This document shows, piece by piece, positions 46,866-55,978 of a DNA stretch of 64,000 bases (position 1 is its first letter; each line of letters opens with the position of its first letter). The notes below the pieces were generated by a model. The model did not search any database. It saw only the letters and a program-made list of their open reading frames with translations, and was not told the origin of the DNA. This DNA is from Frigoribacterium sp. JB110. GTDB lineage: Bacteria; Actinomycetota; Actinomycetes; Actinomycetales; Microbacteriaceae. The translations under genes were made by a program, and so were the position numbers. The stretch lies in assembly GCF_900163665.1 (NCBI RefSeq), contig NZ_FUIA01000004.1, positions 120,567 through 184,566 on the forward strand, given 5' to 3'.

Positions 46866-49799
46866 ATGACGCGATCCAGGGCACTGCCCGCCCGTCTCGC
46901 CGCGGGACTGGCGACGGCTGCGCTGCTGGCCGCCGGAGGGACGGCGGCCTACGCCGAGGACGTCCTGGACGAGCCGGCGAACCTGCTGCAGAACGCGAGC
47001 TTCGAGGGGGGTGTCGACGTCACCGACGCTCCCGGTTGGGCGCCTTTGTGGAGCAGGAACGAGGTGGTCTCGTTCAGCGACGAGCGCGCGAGCGACGGTG
47101 TGCGGAGTCTTCATCTGTTCCGGGGGGACGGCGATCGCACCGGCGGATTCGTCGCGGACGCGGTTCCCGTCGAACAGGGTGAGAGCTACGAGTTCAGCTT
47201 CGATCAGTACCTCGTCGACGGCGGGCCACTCAGCGCCACGATGTACTTCGACGATGCGAACGGTAACGTGATCGAACAGCCCTATGAGCTGGTGCGCACG
47301 ACGAAGGACACGTGGGAGCGCGCGACGGCTCACTTCGAGGCGCCGGAGGGGGCAGTCGCCGCGCGTCCGCTCCTGTACGTGCCGTCGGGGGCCACGATCG
47401 ACGTGTTCCTGGACGATGTGTTCTTCGGGCTCGGAGCCCCGGCGCCGGAGCCGTCGCCGGTCGACAAGATCCTCGAGCAGGATGAGAACCTCGAGTACCT
47501 CGGCACACCGGTGACGAGTCAGATCCCGAGCCAGGCGGCACAGGGAGTTGAAGACGGGCAACACGTGTCCTATCAGGTGTTCAAGGGGAATCCGAAGAGC
47601 GGCTACCCCGCCGCCTTCGCCGTCACCGACGTGCAGACGGGCGCGCAGGTCCGCACCTGCACACTCGGCAGTGCGGAGAACGCGAGGAACCTGAACATCG
47701 CCGACGACGGCCGCGTGTACTGGGGCACCTACCACGATTCCAAGCTGTGGCGCTACGACCCAGCAACCGGCGAATGCGAGGACCTCGGCAGGTTCAGCGA
47801 CCAGAAGGATTCCACCTTCGGCATCTCACCGGGCCCTGACGGGTCGATGTACATCGGCTCCTACCCCGACGCTCGTCTCTACCTGGTGAACCCGGAGACC
47901 GATGAAGTCGAGTTCCTGCGCGAGATCGGGACGGGGATCGACTACATCCATTCGATCGCCTACCACGCGGAGACCGACACCGTGTATGTCGGCACCGGAG
48001 TGCAGGAGCCGCAGATCTGGAAGATCGAGGATGCCGGCCGCGGCGCACAGACCCTGGTCGCGGACAACGCACTCGTTCCAGGGCTGAGCGATGAGGGTGC
48101 CAAGACGGTCGGCAGAATGGACATCGTCGGAGACCGGATCATCGCCCAGGTGCGCCTGCGGATGCTCGTGCTCGACCTCGAGGGCAATGTCATCCACTGG
48201 GACCCTGAGCAGACTCGCTTCTTCTTCGGGCACCACAGCGTCGCGGACGCCGAAGGCGACCAGGCGATCTTCTCCACGAGCGGTGGCGGGCTGATGAGCT
48301 ACGACACCGGCACGAACACCTTCGCGTCCATGGGCATCGACATCGGAGGCTACCTCTCCAACGGCGTGGTGGATGCGTCGAGCGGCACGCCACTGCTGTA
48401 CGGGACTTCGGCATCGGGCGTGTTCGTCGCCGATCTCGAAGCAGGCGAACTGGTCTCGGACGAACCTGTCGAATTCGCCCAGCCGACGCTCATCCAGAAG
48501 CTCTTCACCGGTCCGGATGACTCGGTATGGGCATCCGGATACATGATCGGCCTGGCAGAGGTGGACAAACAAGGGGTGAGCCACGGAACCACCATGCAGC
48601 GGGGCCAGTTCGAATCCGCAGCGGTGCGCAACGAGAAGATGTACCTCGGCGGCTACGGTGAGTCACGGCTCGACGTTCTCGACCCCGCGACCTACGACCC
48701 CACCGACACGAGCACGGTGCCGACGCTGTTCCGAGGTGTCGAGGAGGGGCAGGATCGCCCCTTCGGGATGGCCTACAACCCCGATCGCGACGAGATCTAC
48801 ATGGGATCGGTCGCCACCTACGGCAAGACCCAGGGCGGGCTCGCGATCTGGGACGGTGCGACGGGTGAGCACGAGTGGCTGACGTCCGAGATCGGCCAGG
48901 ACGAGAACATCGTCTCGGTCGCGTACAACCCCGTCGACGGCCTGGTCTACCTGGGCAGCACCGTCGACGGTGGGCTGGGGTCTGCTCCGAGCGGACACAC
49001 CGCGGGCAAGCTGATCGTCTTCGACCCCGAGACTCGTTCCGTCGTGGCGACGATCGATCCGGTCGGGGAGGAGCGCGAGGGCGTCACCGGCCTGATGGTC
49101 GACCCCGATGGTGTGGTCTGGGGCGTCGCCGAGGAGGCTCTGTTCGCCTACGACCCCGAAACCGGTGAGGCCGAGGTCAGGGGCACCGTCGGCGGCCGCT
49201 ACAGCGCGGGAACCACGTACTGGGCCTATGGGACCGTCTCGATGTCGGATGCGGACGGGAAGATCTATGTCACGGCCGGTTCTCGCTTCAATGTGCACGA
49301 CCCCGCGACCGGTGAGACGACGCGCATCGCGAACGGACTCCAGTGGAGCACGGTCGACGGCAACGGCGATGTCTACCTCAGCTCGGGTGCGCTGCTGTTC
49401 CGCTACAACGTGGAGGGCTCAGGGGGCGACCCCGTCTGTACGGAGACGCTCACGGGCACGGTGGACGACGGCTTGACCGTGTCAGCGGATGAGGTGCTGT
49501 GCCTTGACGGTGCTCGTGTGAACGGCGGCGTGTCGGTGGAGGCCGGCGGCACGCTGATCGTCGGCGCTGCGTCGTCGATCCGAGGAGGCCTGGTGTCGTC
49601 CGAGGCGGCGAGCTTGCAGGTGCGGGACAGCTCGATCCGCGGCGCGGTCGCAGTGACGGGCACGACGGGCGAGTTCGTCTTCGCGGGCAATGAGGTGCGC
49701 GGGTCGATGGACTGTTCGGGGAACGCCTCGGGGCCCGAGGGTGAGGGTGCGGTGAATGCGGTCACAGGATCGGCGGGTGGTCAGTGCGCCGGACTGTGA
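46866..49799 (+). CDS. secreted protein: N-terminal CBM-like domain, beta-propeller, C-terminal beta-helix-like domain (paralogue A)
   Basis: 977 aa. Sec signal peptide ending AAYA (about residue 30). A galactose-binding/CBM-type jelly roll covers about 38-190 (NLLQNASFEGG ... DVFFGLGAP). A large propeller region follows (about 200-865) with blade motifs such as GRVYWGTYHDSKLWRYDP and DEIYMGSVATYG. The last ~110 residues form a short-repeat domain with four Cys (CTETLTG..., VLCLDGARVNGG, DCSGN, GGQCAGL). No known catalytic motif. It shares the C-terminal domain and propeller with three other proteins here. AGGAGAACGTC precedes the ATG. It is probably a glycan-binding or glycan-cleaving exoprotein. 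Confidence 0.85.
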   Translation: MTRSRALPARLAAGLATAALLAAGGTAAYAEDVLDEPANLLQNASFEGGVDVTDAPGWAPLWSRNEVVSFSDERASDGVRSLHLFRGDGDRTGGFVADAVPVEQGESYEFSFDQYLVDGGPLSATMYFDDANGNVIEQPYELVRTTKDTWERATAHFEAPEGAVAARPLLYVPSGATIDVFLDDVFFGLGAPAPEPSPVDKILEQDENLEYLGTPVTSQIPSQAAQGVEDGQHVSYQVFKGNPKSGYPAAFAVTDVQTGAQVRTCTLGSAENARNLNIADDGRVYWGTYHDSKLWRYDPATGECEDLGRFSDQKDSTFGISPGPDGSMYIGSYPDARLYLVNPETDEVEFLREIGTGIDYIHSIAYHAETDTVYVGTGVQEPQIWKIEDAGRGAQTLVADNALVPGLSDEGAKTVGRMDIVGDRIIAQVRLRMLVLDLEGNVIHWDPEQTRFFFGHHSVADAEGDQAIFSTSGGGLMSYDTGTNTFASMGIDIGGYLSNGVVDASSGTPLLYGTSASGVFVADLEAGELVSDEPVEFAQPTLIQKLFTGPDDSVWASGYMIGLAEVDKQGVSHGTTMQRGQFESAAVRNEKMYLGGYGESRLDVLDPATYDPTDTSTVPTLFRGVEEGQDRPFGMAYNPDRDEIYMGSVATYGKTQGGLAIWDGATGEHEWLTSEIGQDENIVSVAYNPVDGLVYLGSTVDGGLGSAPSGHTAGKLIVFDPETRSVVATIDPVGEEREGVTGLMVDPDGVVWGVAEEALFAYDPETGEAEVRGTVGGRYSAGTTYWAYGTVSMSDADGKIYVTAGSRFNVHDPATGETTRIANGLQWSTVDGNGDVYLSSGALLFRYNVEGSGGDPVCTETLTGTVDDGLTVSADEVLCLDGARVNGGVSVEAGGTLIVGAASSIRGGLVSSEAASLQVRDSSIRGAVAVTGTTGEFVFAGNEVRGSMDCSGNASGPEGEGAVNAVTGSAGGQCAGL

Positions 49800-49930
49800 C
49801 ACGACGGCCGTCGCCCACGGGAGCACTCGAGATTCCGCCCGCAGTCGGCGGCAGGCCGCACCCCTGACAACGAGGTATCGATCCGGCGCGTCCGAGAGAT
49901 GGGCGCTGTCATGTCTACGAGGAGGTAGCG

Positions 49931-52804
49931 ATGCGGATCCACATCCGTCACGGAGCGATCGCGGCGGGGATGCTGATCGTCGCGTCGGGAGCGGTGGCGA
50001 CACACGCAGCCGACGAGGTCTCGGCCGCGCAGTCTGTCGAGACGAGCGCGGTGGTGAACCCGAGTTTCGAGGAGGTCACATCCGACGGTGAGCTCGTCGG
50101 ATGGACGCCGCGCACGCCGAGATCGCCCGAGGTCTATTCGCTCTCGCAGGAGAGGGCGTCCGATGGGCAGAACAGCATCCACATGCATGACGACGACCCG
50201 GAGCTGGGCGGTTCTCTGATCTCCGATCCGATACCCGCCGAGTCCGGGCGCGAGTACGAGTTCGTCTTCGAGCAGTACCTGGTAAGCGGCGCGCTGGCAC
50301 CGTTCATGTACTTCGAGGATGCGGACGGGCAGCGTATCGACCATGTGTACGAGCGCGTCGAGACGACATCCGGGCAGTGGGAGCAGGCCTCGCTCGTGGG
50401 ACGCGTTCCGGATGAGGCGACGCAGATCCGGCTGCTGGTGAACGCGTCCGTCGGCGGTGTCGTCGACTCCTATGTGGACAACGTCTCGCTCCGGATGCTG
50501 CCGCTGAAAGGCATCGAGGAAGACCTCGGGACCTACACAGGACATGTCGCTGCGCAGACCACTGGCGTGACGACGGACGCGTCCGGGCGGACTCTTGCGC
50601 TGCTGGGCTCGAACGGGCAGCCGGTCAGGTTCAGCGCTGTCGACGTGTCCACGGGCGAGCGTCTGATGCAGCAGGAGATGCCGGGAGCGTCGATGACGTG
50701 GAGCTACGCTTCGGCGGACGACGGCACGACCTACATCGGGACGAGTCAAGGCGGGATGTGGCGATTCGACCCCGATGCTCTCGCCCTGGAGCAGATTCAG
50801 GACAATCCTCTGGGCGAGTCTCATCTCTACTCGATGGACATGCATGAGGACGGTCGGGTCTTCATCGGAACCTACCCCGGTGGGAAGGTTCTCTCGTACG
50901 ACCCGGATGCCGATGAGTGGACGGACCATGGCGGATTCGGCAACGACGCCGCGTATTCAAAGACCGTCGATGTGGCGGGTGACACCGTCTATGTGGGGAC
51001 CCAGGCCCCGATCGGCCTGTGGTCGCTCGACCTGGCCACGGGCGACAAGACGCAGATCGCGATCCCCGACCAGTTCCTCAGCGACGGCGGCTTCCAGAGC
51101 GTGGACGTCTTCGGCGACACGCTTGTCGCGCTGACCTTCACGCCGAGCAGGACGCTGCTGGTCTACGACATGGTCGTAGGCGAATGGACGCACCAGGTCG
51201 ACGACGTGGCATACCGCCGGATGGCGGAACCCCGGTGGGTCACCACACCCGACGGTGAGCGCTACGAGGTCTATTATCAGGATCGCGCTTCGCGGGAGGT
51301 TCGCGGTCTCGACCTGAACACGGGCGAGACCCGGACGGTCGGCTTCAGCATGGAGCTGAACAGCATGAACTGGTACTGGGCGCCGGTCGAGCGCGAGGGC
51401 TTCCCCGGCGACAGCCTGGTGGGCACGACGCAAGGCGGCATGGTGACGGCGTGGAATCCGGAGTCGGGTGAAGCGTATGAAGGCACCGGAGACTTCGCGC
51501 CGTCCCCGGCATTCGTGCGCAGTCTGAACGCCGGGCCCGATGGCAACATCTACTTCGGCGGCTTCGCGAGCCACGGCCTGATCCGGTACGCGCCCGATAC
51601 CGACGAGGCGACGAAGCTGCCCGGTCCGGGACAGATGGAGCAGCTCGGCAGCAACGGTGACGATCTCGTCATCGGGGGCTACGGATACGGCGCACCCGTG
51701 ACCGATTTCGATACGACGCAGGCCTGGGAGTGGGAGAAGAACCCGGCGCCGCGCGTGCATCTCGGCGACGAGCAGGAGAGGGTCGCTGCGATCGAGGCGG
51801 TCGCCCCGACGCTCACCGCGCTGGGATCGTATCCGGTCAAGGGCGCGGTCGGGGGAGCGCTGGCGTTCTACGACCACGAGCAGCGGACGACGCAGACCTA
51901 TCGCAACATCGTGCAGGATCAGACCGTGATGTCGCTGGCATACCGTGACGGCATGCTCTACGGAGGCACGAGCATCGTGACCGGTCTCGGCACCGAGCCC
52001 ACGACGTCCGAGGGGCATCTGTTCGTCTACGACGTCGCCGCACGCGAGAAGGAGTTCGTGACGGTGCCCGTGCCCGGCGATCAGCATGTGGCTCGGTTGG
52101 CGTTCGACGATGAGGGAATGCTCTGGGGCATGACCGGTACGACGTTGTTCTCGTTCGACCCTCAGACGAGGCAGGTCGTCGATCTCATCGAGTTCGAACG
52201 GCGCAACGACCGGGACACCTACGTCGTCGGGCGCGGATTCGAGTGGGTCGAGGACCGATTCGTCGGTTACAGCCGGTGCGAGCTGTTCGAGTTCGATCCG
52301 TCGACGAAGAAGGTCTCGACTCTGGTCGAGAAGACGACGACCACCTGCAACGGCCTCGGCATCGACGAACAGGGCAGGTACTACTACGGGGCGGGCACGC
52401 ACGTTTTCCGCTGGACGCCGATGGAGAAGATCGAGCCCGCATGCACGGAGACGTTCACCGACGCCGTGAACGACGGACTCGTGGTCCCCGCCGATACGGT
52501 GGCGTGTCTCGATGGCGCGAGCGTCGACGGCGCGGTGCAGGTGCAACCTGGAGGCGCGCTGCGCATGGAACCGGGGTCGTCGATTCACGGGTCCCTCACG
52601 GCGTCAGAGGCGGCTCACGTGAAGGTGCGCGGCACTGAGATCCGTGGTGCAGTGTCTGTAACGGGTACAAACGGACAGTTCGTGTTCGCCGGGAACGATG
52701 TGCGCGGGTCTCTCGACTGCTCGGGGAACGCGTCGGAGCCCGACGACGAAGGCGCCGCGAACACGGTCACGGGGTCGGTCGGCGGTCAGTGCGCCGGGGT
52801 GTGA
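49931..52804 (+). CDS. secreted CBM-like/beta-propeller/beta-helix-like protein (paralogue B)
   Basis: 957 aa. Signal peptide ending THA (about 28). CBM-like domain about 35-190 (VVNPSFEEVTSDGELVGW ... SYVDNVSLRML). The propeller starts EDLGTYTGHVAAQTTGVTTD and contains GRVFIGTYPGGKVLSYDPD, EGHLFVYDV and other blades also seen in paralogues C and D. The C-terminal ~110-residue domain ends in GSLDCSGNAS ... GGQCAGV. GAGGAGGTAGCG precedes the ATG. No operator is visible in the 131-nt gap after paralogue A, so it is probably co-transcribed with A and the sulfatase that follows. Confidence 0.85.
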   Translation: MRIHIRHGAIAAGMLIVASGAVATHAADEVSAAQSVETSAVVNPSFEEVTSDGELVGWTPRTPRSPEVYSLSQERASDGQNSIHMHDDDPELGGSLISDPIPAESGREYEFVFEQYLVSGALAPFMYFEDADGQRIDHVYERVETTSGQWEQASLVGRVPDEATQIRLLVNASVGGVVDSYVDNVSLRMLPLKGIEEDLGTYTGHVAAQTTGVTTDASGRTLALLGSNGQPVRFSAVDVSTGERLMQQEMPGASMTWSYASADDGTTYIGTSQGGMWRFDPDALALEQIQDNPLGESHLYSMDMHEDGRVFIGTYPGGKVLSYDPDADEWTDHGGFGNDAAYSKTVDVAGDTVYVGTQAPIGLWSLDLATGDKTQIAIPDQFLSDGGFQSVDVFGDTLVALTFTPSRTLLVYDMVVGEWTHQVDDVAYRRMAEPRWVTTPDGERYEVYYQDRASREVRGLDLNTGETRTVGFSMELNSMNWYWAPVEREGFPGDSLVGTTQGGMVTAWNPESGEAYEGTGDFAPSPAFVRSLNAGPDGNIYFGGFASHGLIRYAPDTDEATKLPGPGQMEQLGSNGDDLVIGGYGYGAPVTDFDTTQAWEWEKNPAPRVHLGDEQERVAAIEAVAPTLTALGSYPVKGAVGGALAFYDHEQRTTQTYRNIVQDQTVMSLAYRDGMLYGGTSIVTGLGTEPTTSEGHLFVYDVAAREKEFVTVPVPGDQHVARLAFDDEGMLWGMTGTTLFSFDPQTRQVVDLIEFERRNDRDTYVVGRGFEWVEDRFVGYSRCELFEFDPSTKKVSTLVEKTTTTCNGLGIDEQGRYYYGAGTHVFRWTPMEKIEPACTETFTDAVNDGLVVPADTVACLDGASVDGAVQVQPGGALRMEPGSSIHGSLTASEAAHVKVRGTEIRGAVSVTGTNGQFVFAGNDVRGSLDCSGNASEPDDEGAANTVTGSVGGQCAGV

Positions 52805-52884
52805 CCCGTCGGCCCCTGTCGGTCGCCATTGCCTGAGTCACGACCTCTCTCCGGTCGGCCCTGATCCACGAAAGGAACTCATCT

Positions 52885-54183
52885 GTGCAGACACCGCCGT
52901 CACCCGACATCTTCCTCATCCATGTGCACGATCTGGGTGACTGGCTCCCCTGCTACGGGCATCCCAGCGTCTCGGCTCCGAATCTGCAGCGACTCGCGGA
53001 TGAAGGAGTGGTGTTCGACAGCGCGTTCGCCACGTCGCCGCTGTGCACGCCGGCTCGTTCATCGATGTTCACCGGTCAGCTGCCGCACGAGAACGGACTG
53101 ATGGGGCTGAGCCACGCCGGATGGCGATACCGCGAGGGCGTCGTGACGCTGCCGGAGATGCTGGGTGAGCTCGGGTACTGCACCGCGCTGCTCGGGCTGC
53201 AGCACGAGGATCTCGATGCGCGCCGGCTCGGCTATGACGAGGTGCATGGTCTCGGCTTCCTGCCCAGGGCGATGGAAGTCGCCGAGCTGGCGGAGCGGTG
53301 GCTTCCGGAGGCAGATGACGAGGCGCCGATGTTCGCCTCGATCGGCCTGTGGGAGGTGCATCGTCCGTGGCCGGAGTACGACTACGCGCCCCACGACCCT
53401 GCCGCCGTCGAGGTGCCAGGCTTCCTGCCTGACAACGCCGATACCCGTCATGATCTTGCGGGGTTCTACGGCGCCATCGCGCACATGGACGAGGCGGTCG
53501 GGCGCATCCTGCGTGCGATCGACGCGTCGGCGCGGCGGCGAGAGTCGATTGTGGTGTTCACGACCGATCACGGTCCGGCGTTCCCTGGGGCGAAGAGCAC
53601 GCTGTATGACCCAGGGGTGAAGGTGGCTTTCCTCGTGCGTCCGCCGAGGTCGTGGGAGGTGAGGCCGGGGCGCCGGAACGCGCCGGTCAGTCATCTGGAC
53701 ATCGTGCCCACCTTCGTCGAGGTCGCAGGCGGAGAGGCGTCTGCGGATCTGCCGGGCGAGAGCATGCTGCCACTTCTGAGCGGGAGCGGAAGCGACTCGG
53801 GAGGCCGACAGAACGATCGAGCGCTCTTCCTCGAGAAGACCCACCACGATCGCTACGACCCGATCCGCGCCGTGCGCACGGCACGCGCCAAGTACATCAG
53901 GAACTACGTCGACGGCCCGAGGTTGCCGCTTCCGGATGATCTGGAGCGGAGTCAGACGCGTCGCGGGATGGGAGACGCACATCTGGCGTGGCGCCCTCCC
54001 GAAGAGCTGTACCTTCTCGGCGACGATCCGACCGAGCGGCGGAACGCGATCGACGACTCTCGGCACGCGGAGACGAGAGAGCACATGCGCGCGCTGCTCG
54101 ATGAGCACATGCGGGCGACGGCAGACCCCGTGGCGACAGGAGTCGTGCCCGCACCGGTCCGGCCGGAGAAGCGCGAGCGCTGA
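52885..54183 (+). CDS. sulfatase, formylglycine type (first copy)
   Basis: 432 aa, alkaline-phosphatase-fold sulfatase. The catalytic Cys54 lies in CTPAR (54-58), to be oxidised to formylglycine by FGE. N-terminal metal acids are in HVHDLGDW, and the second metal pair in FTTDHGPAF. It has no signal peptide, so it should remove sulfate esters from imported oligosaccharides inside the cell. It follows paralogue B by 80 nt. GTG start with GAAAGGAA upstream. It shares only family-level motifs with the second sulfatase, so it probably has a different sulfate position. Confidence 0.92.
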   Translation: MQTPPSPDIFLIHVHDLGDWLPCYGHPSVSAPNLQRLADEGVVFDSAFATSPLCTPARSSMFTGQLPHENGLMGLSHAGWRYREGVVTLPEMLGELGYCTALLGLQHEDLDARRLGYDEVHGLGFLPRAMEVAELAERWLPEADDEAPMFASIGLWEVHRPWPEYDYAPHDPAAVEVPGFLPDNADTRHDLAGFYGAIAHMDEAVGRILRAIDASARRRESIVVFTTDHGPAFPGAKSTLYDPGVKVAFLVRPPRSWEVRPGRRNAPVSHLDIVPTFVEVAGGEASADLPGESMLPLLSGSGSDSGGRQNDRALFLEKTHHDRYDPIRAVRTARAKYIRNYVDGPRLPLPDDLERSQTRRGMGDAHLAWRPPEELYLLGDDPTERRNAIDDSRHAETREHMRALLDEHMRATADPVATGVVPAPVRPEKRER

Positions 54184-54281
54184 CGGACGTCGTCGTTGAA
54201 CGGCCGGAGCGCCGCCGGTCGGCGGCTGATGACTGTGCCTGCTTGCGGATGCCGTGGCACCGCCGAGTGCGGTAGGTCCCC

Positions 54282-54328
54282 TTGTTCATCTGTCTCGCAC
54301 CTGCTACTGTAATCTGCAACCGGTTGCA
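54282..54328 (+). promoter_or_regulatory. promoter and LacI-type operator 4
   Basis: TTGTTC (54282-54287), 17 nt, TACTGT (54305-54310), then after 4 nt the perfectly palindromic operator TGCAACCGGTTGCA (54315-54328). Controls the second sulfatase and paralogue C. Confidence 0.82.
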
Positions 54329-54415
54329 TATGGTTGGAGTTCTCGCACTCGATGAGGGCGCCGACCGCGGACGGGCACACAGAACGTGTCCGTTCTTACG
54401 AGGAGGTAGCGGTTC

Positions 54416-55978
54416 GTGTCCGAGCATTCGCAGGAGGGTCGGGAGGCCCGTACGCCGAACATCGTGCTGATCACGACGGACCAGCAGCGGTACGACACCC
54501 TCGGCGCAACGGGAAACCCTCACGTGCGCACGCCGGCGATGGACGCGCTGGCCGAGCGCGGCACCGTGTTCGACCATGCGTACATCCAGAACCCGGTGTG
54601 CATGCCGAGCAGGGCGTGCATCCACACGGGGCGCTACGTGCACCAGCACGGCGTCGAATACATGCGCAGCGACATCGATCAGACGCCAGGACTTCCTCCG
54701 GGCGAGGTCACGGCTGCGGAGCGTCTCAAGGAAGCCGGCTACTGCACGGCCGCGTTCGGCAAGATCCACCTGATGCCGCCGCGGGGGTTCGACGAGCTTC
54801 GGCTCACCCAGGGCAAGGGCGCACGCTGGACCACGTCGACAGGCTCCCCTTACGGTCCTGCGCAGCTCGGGCCGATCTACGAAGAGTGGCTGGAGGAGCG
54901 CAACCCCGGTGCCTACGAGCAGATCTACGAAGCGCGCCGCACTCCTGAATACGAAGAGCACGACACCGCCGTTCCGTCCACGATCCCGGCCGAGCAGTAT
55001 GTCGACAGCTGGATCGGCGAGAACGCCGCGGACTACATCGCTCGCGACCACGAGTCGCCCTTCTTCGCCGTGGTCGGATTCTGCGGGCCACACACCCCGT
55101 TCGACCCGCCCGAGCCGTACGCCAGCGAGTACGACCGCGATGCGATGCCGGTTCCCGAGCTGTTCGACGCGGAGAGCCCGTCCGCGCTGGTGCACGGACG
55201 ACGTCCTCAGTTCGACGGCCCAGGGCGCGCGGAGAACATCCGGCGGGTGATCGCCTACTACTGGGGCATGATGAGCCTCATCGACGACATGGTCGCGAAG
55301 ATCGTGGCGGCCGCGGAAGAGCGCGACGACGGGCGCGACACCATCATCGTGATGACCACCGACCACGGTGAGATGCTCGGCGACTTCGGTGGTCTCGGCA
55401 AGGGCAACTTCACCGAGGGAGTCATCCGCGTGCCGCTGGTGGTGGCGTCGATCTCCGGCACGCAGTCGTCGTCGCAGCGGGTCGACGACCTGGTGGAGCA
55501 CGTCGACCTGGTCCCGACCATCCTGGACTGGGCGGGTATCCCGCACCCGGCGGAGCTGCCGGGCCGCAGTCTTCGGGCGTACCTCGAGGCGGAGAGAGCT
55601 GCGCCGCAGCCGCGCGATTCGATCCTGTGCGAGTTCACGACGAATGCGCGAGATGCGCGCAGCAGATGCCTGCGCACGGATCGGTACAAGTACGTCTTCC
55701 ACGACGGCGAGCGTCCCGCGGAGTTCTACGACCTGCACGACGACCCCGCAGAGACGGAGAACCTGGCAGGCGACCCGGCATACGCCGACCTCGTGCAGGA
55801 GCACGCGACGCTCCTCCTGGAGCGGCTGAGCGGCACGGTGCTGAGCGCGTGGAACACCACACCGGCCGCCCGCCACCCCGAGTCGATCGATGACTACGGA
55901 CGGCCGCTTGCAGGTGGTCATGCGAAAGAGGACCGCCTCGTGAGCTCGCCCCCGAATCGAGAGGAGAACTCGGCATGA
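54416..55978 (+). CDS. sulfatase, formylglycine type (second copy)
   Basis: 520 aa. N-terminal IVLITTDQQRYDTLG (metal site), formylglycine motif CMPSR (62-66) followed by ACIHTGRYVHQHG, MTTDHGEMLGDFG, and a C-terminal domain with RTDRYKYVFHDGE and EFYDLHDDPAETENLA, typical of choline-sulfatase or heparan/GAG-type sulfatases. There is no signal peptide; it is cytoplasmic. The GTG start has ACGAGGAGGTAGCGG upstream, nearly the same leader as paralogue B. The stop overlaps the start of paralogue C (ATGA), tying intracellular desulfation to export of a propeller protein. Confidence 0.92.
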   Translation: MSEHSQEGREARTPNIVLITTDQQRYDTLGATGNPHVRTPAMDALAERGTVFDHAYIQNPVCMPSRACIHTGRYVHQHGVEYMRSDIDQTPGLPPGEVTAAERLKEAGYCTAAFGKIHLMPPRGFDELRLTQGKGARWTTSTGSPYGPAQLGPIYEEWLEERNPGAYEQIYEARRTPEYEEHDTAVPSTIPAEQYVDSWIGENAADYIARDHESPFFAVVGFCGPHTPFDPPEPYASEYDRDAMPVPELFDAESPSALVHGRRPQFDGPGRAENIRRVIAYYWGMMSLIDDMVAKIVAAAEERDDGRDTIIVMTTDHGEMLGDFGGLGKGNFTEGVIRVPLVVASISGTQSSSQRVDDLVEHVDLVPTILDWAGIPHPAELPGRSLRAYLEAERAAPQPRDSILCEFTTNARDARSRCLRTDRYKYVFHDGERPAEFYDLHDDPAETENLAGDPAYADLVQEHATLLLERLSGTVLSAWNTTPAARHPESIDDYGRPLAGGHAKEDRLVSSPPNREENSA

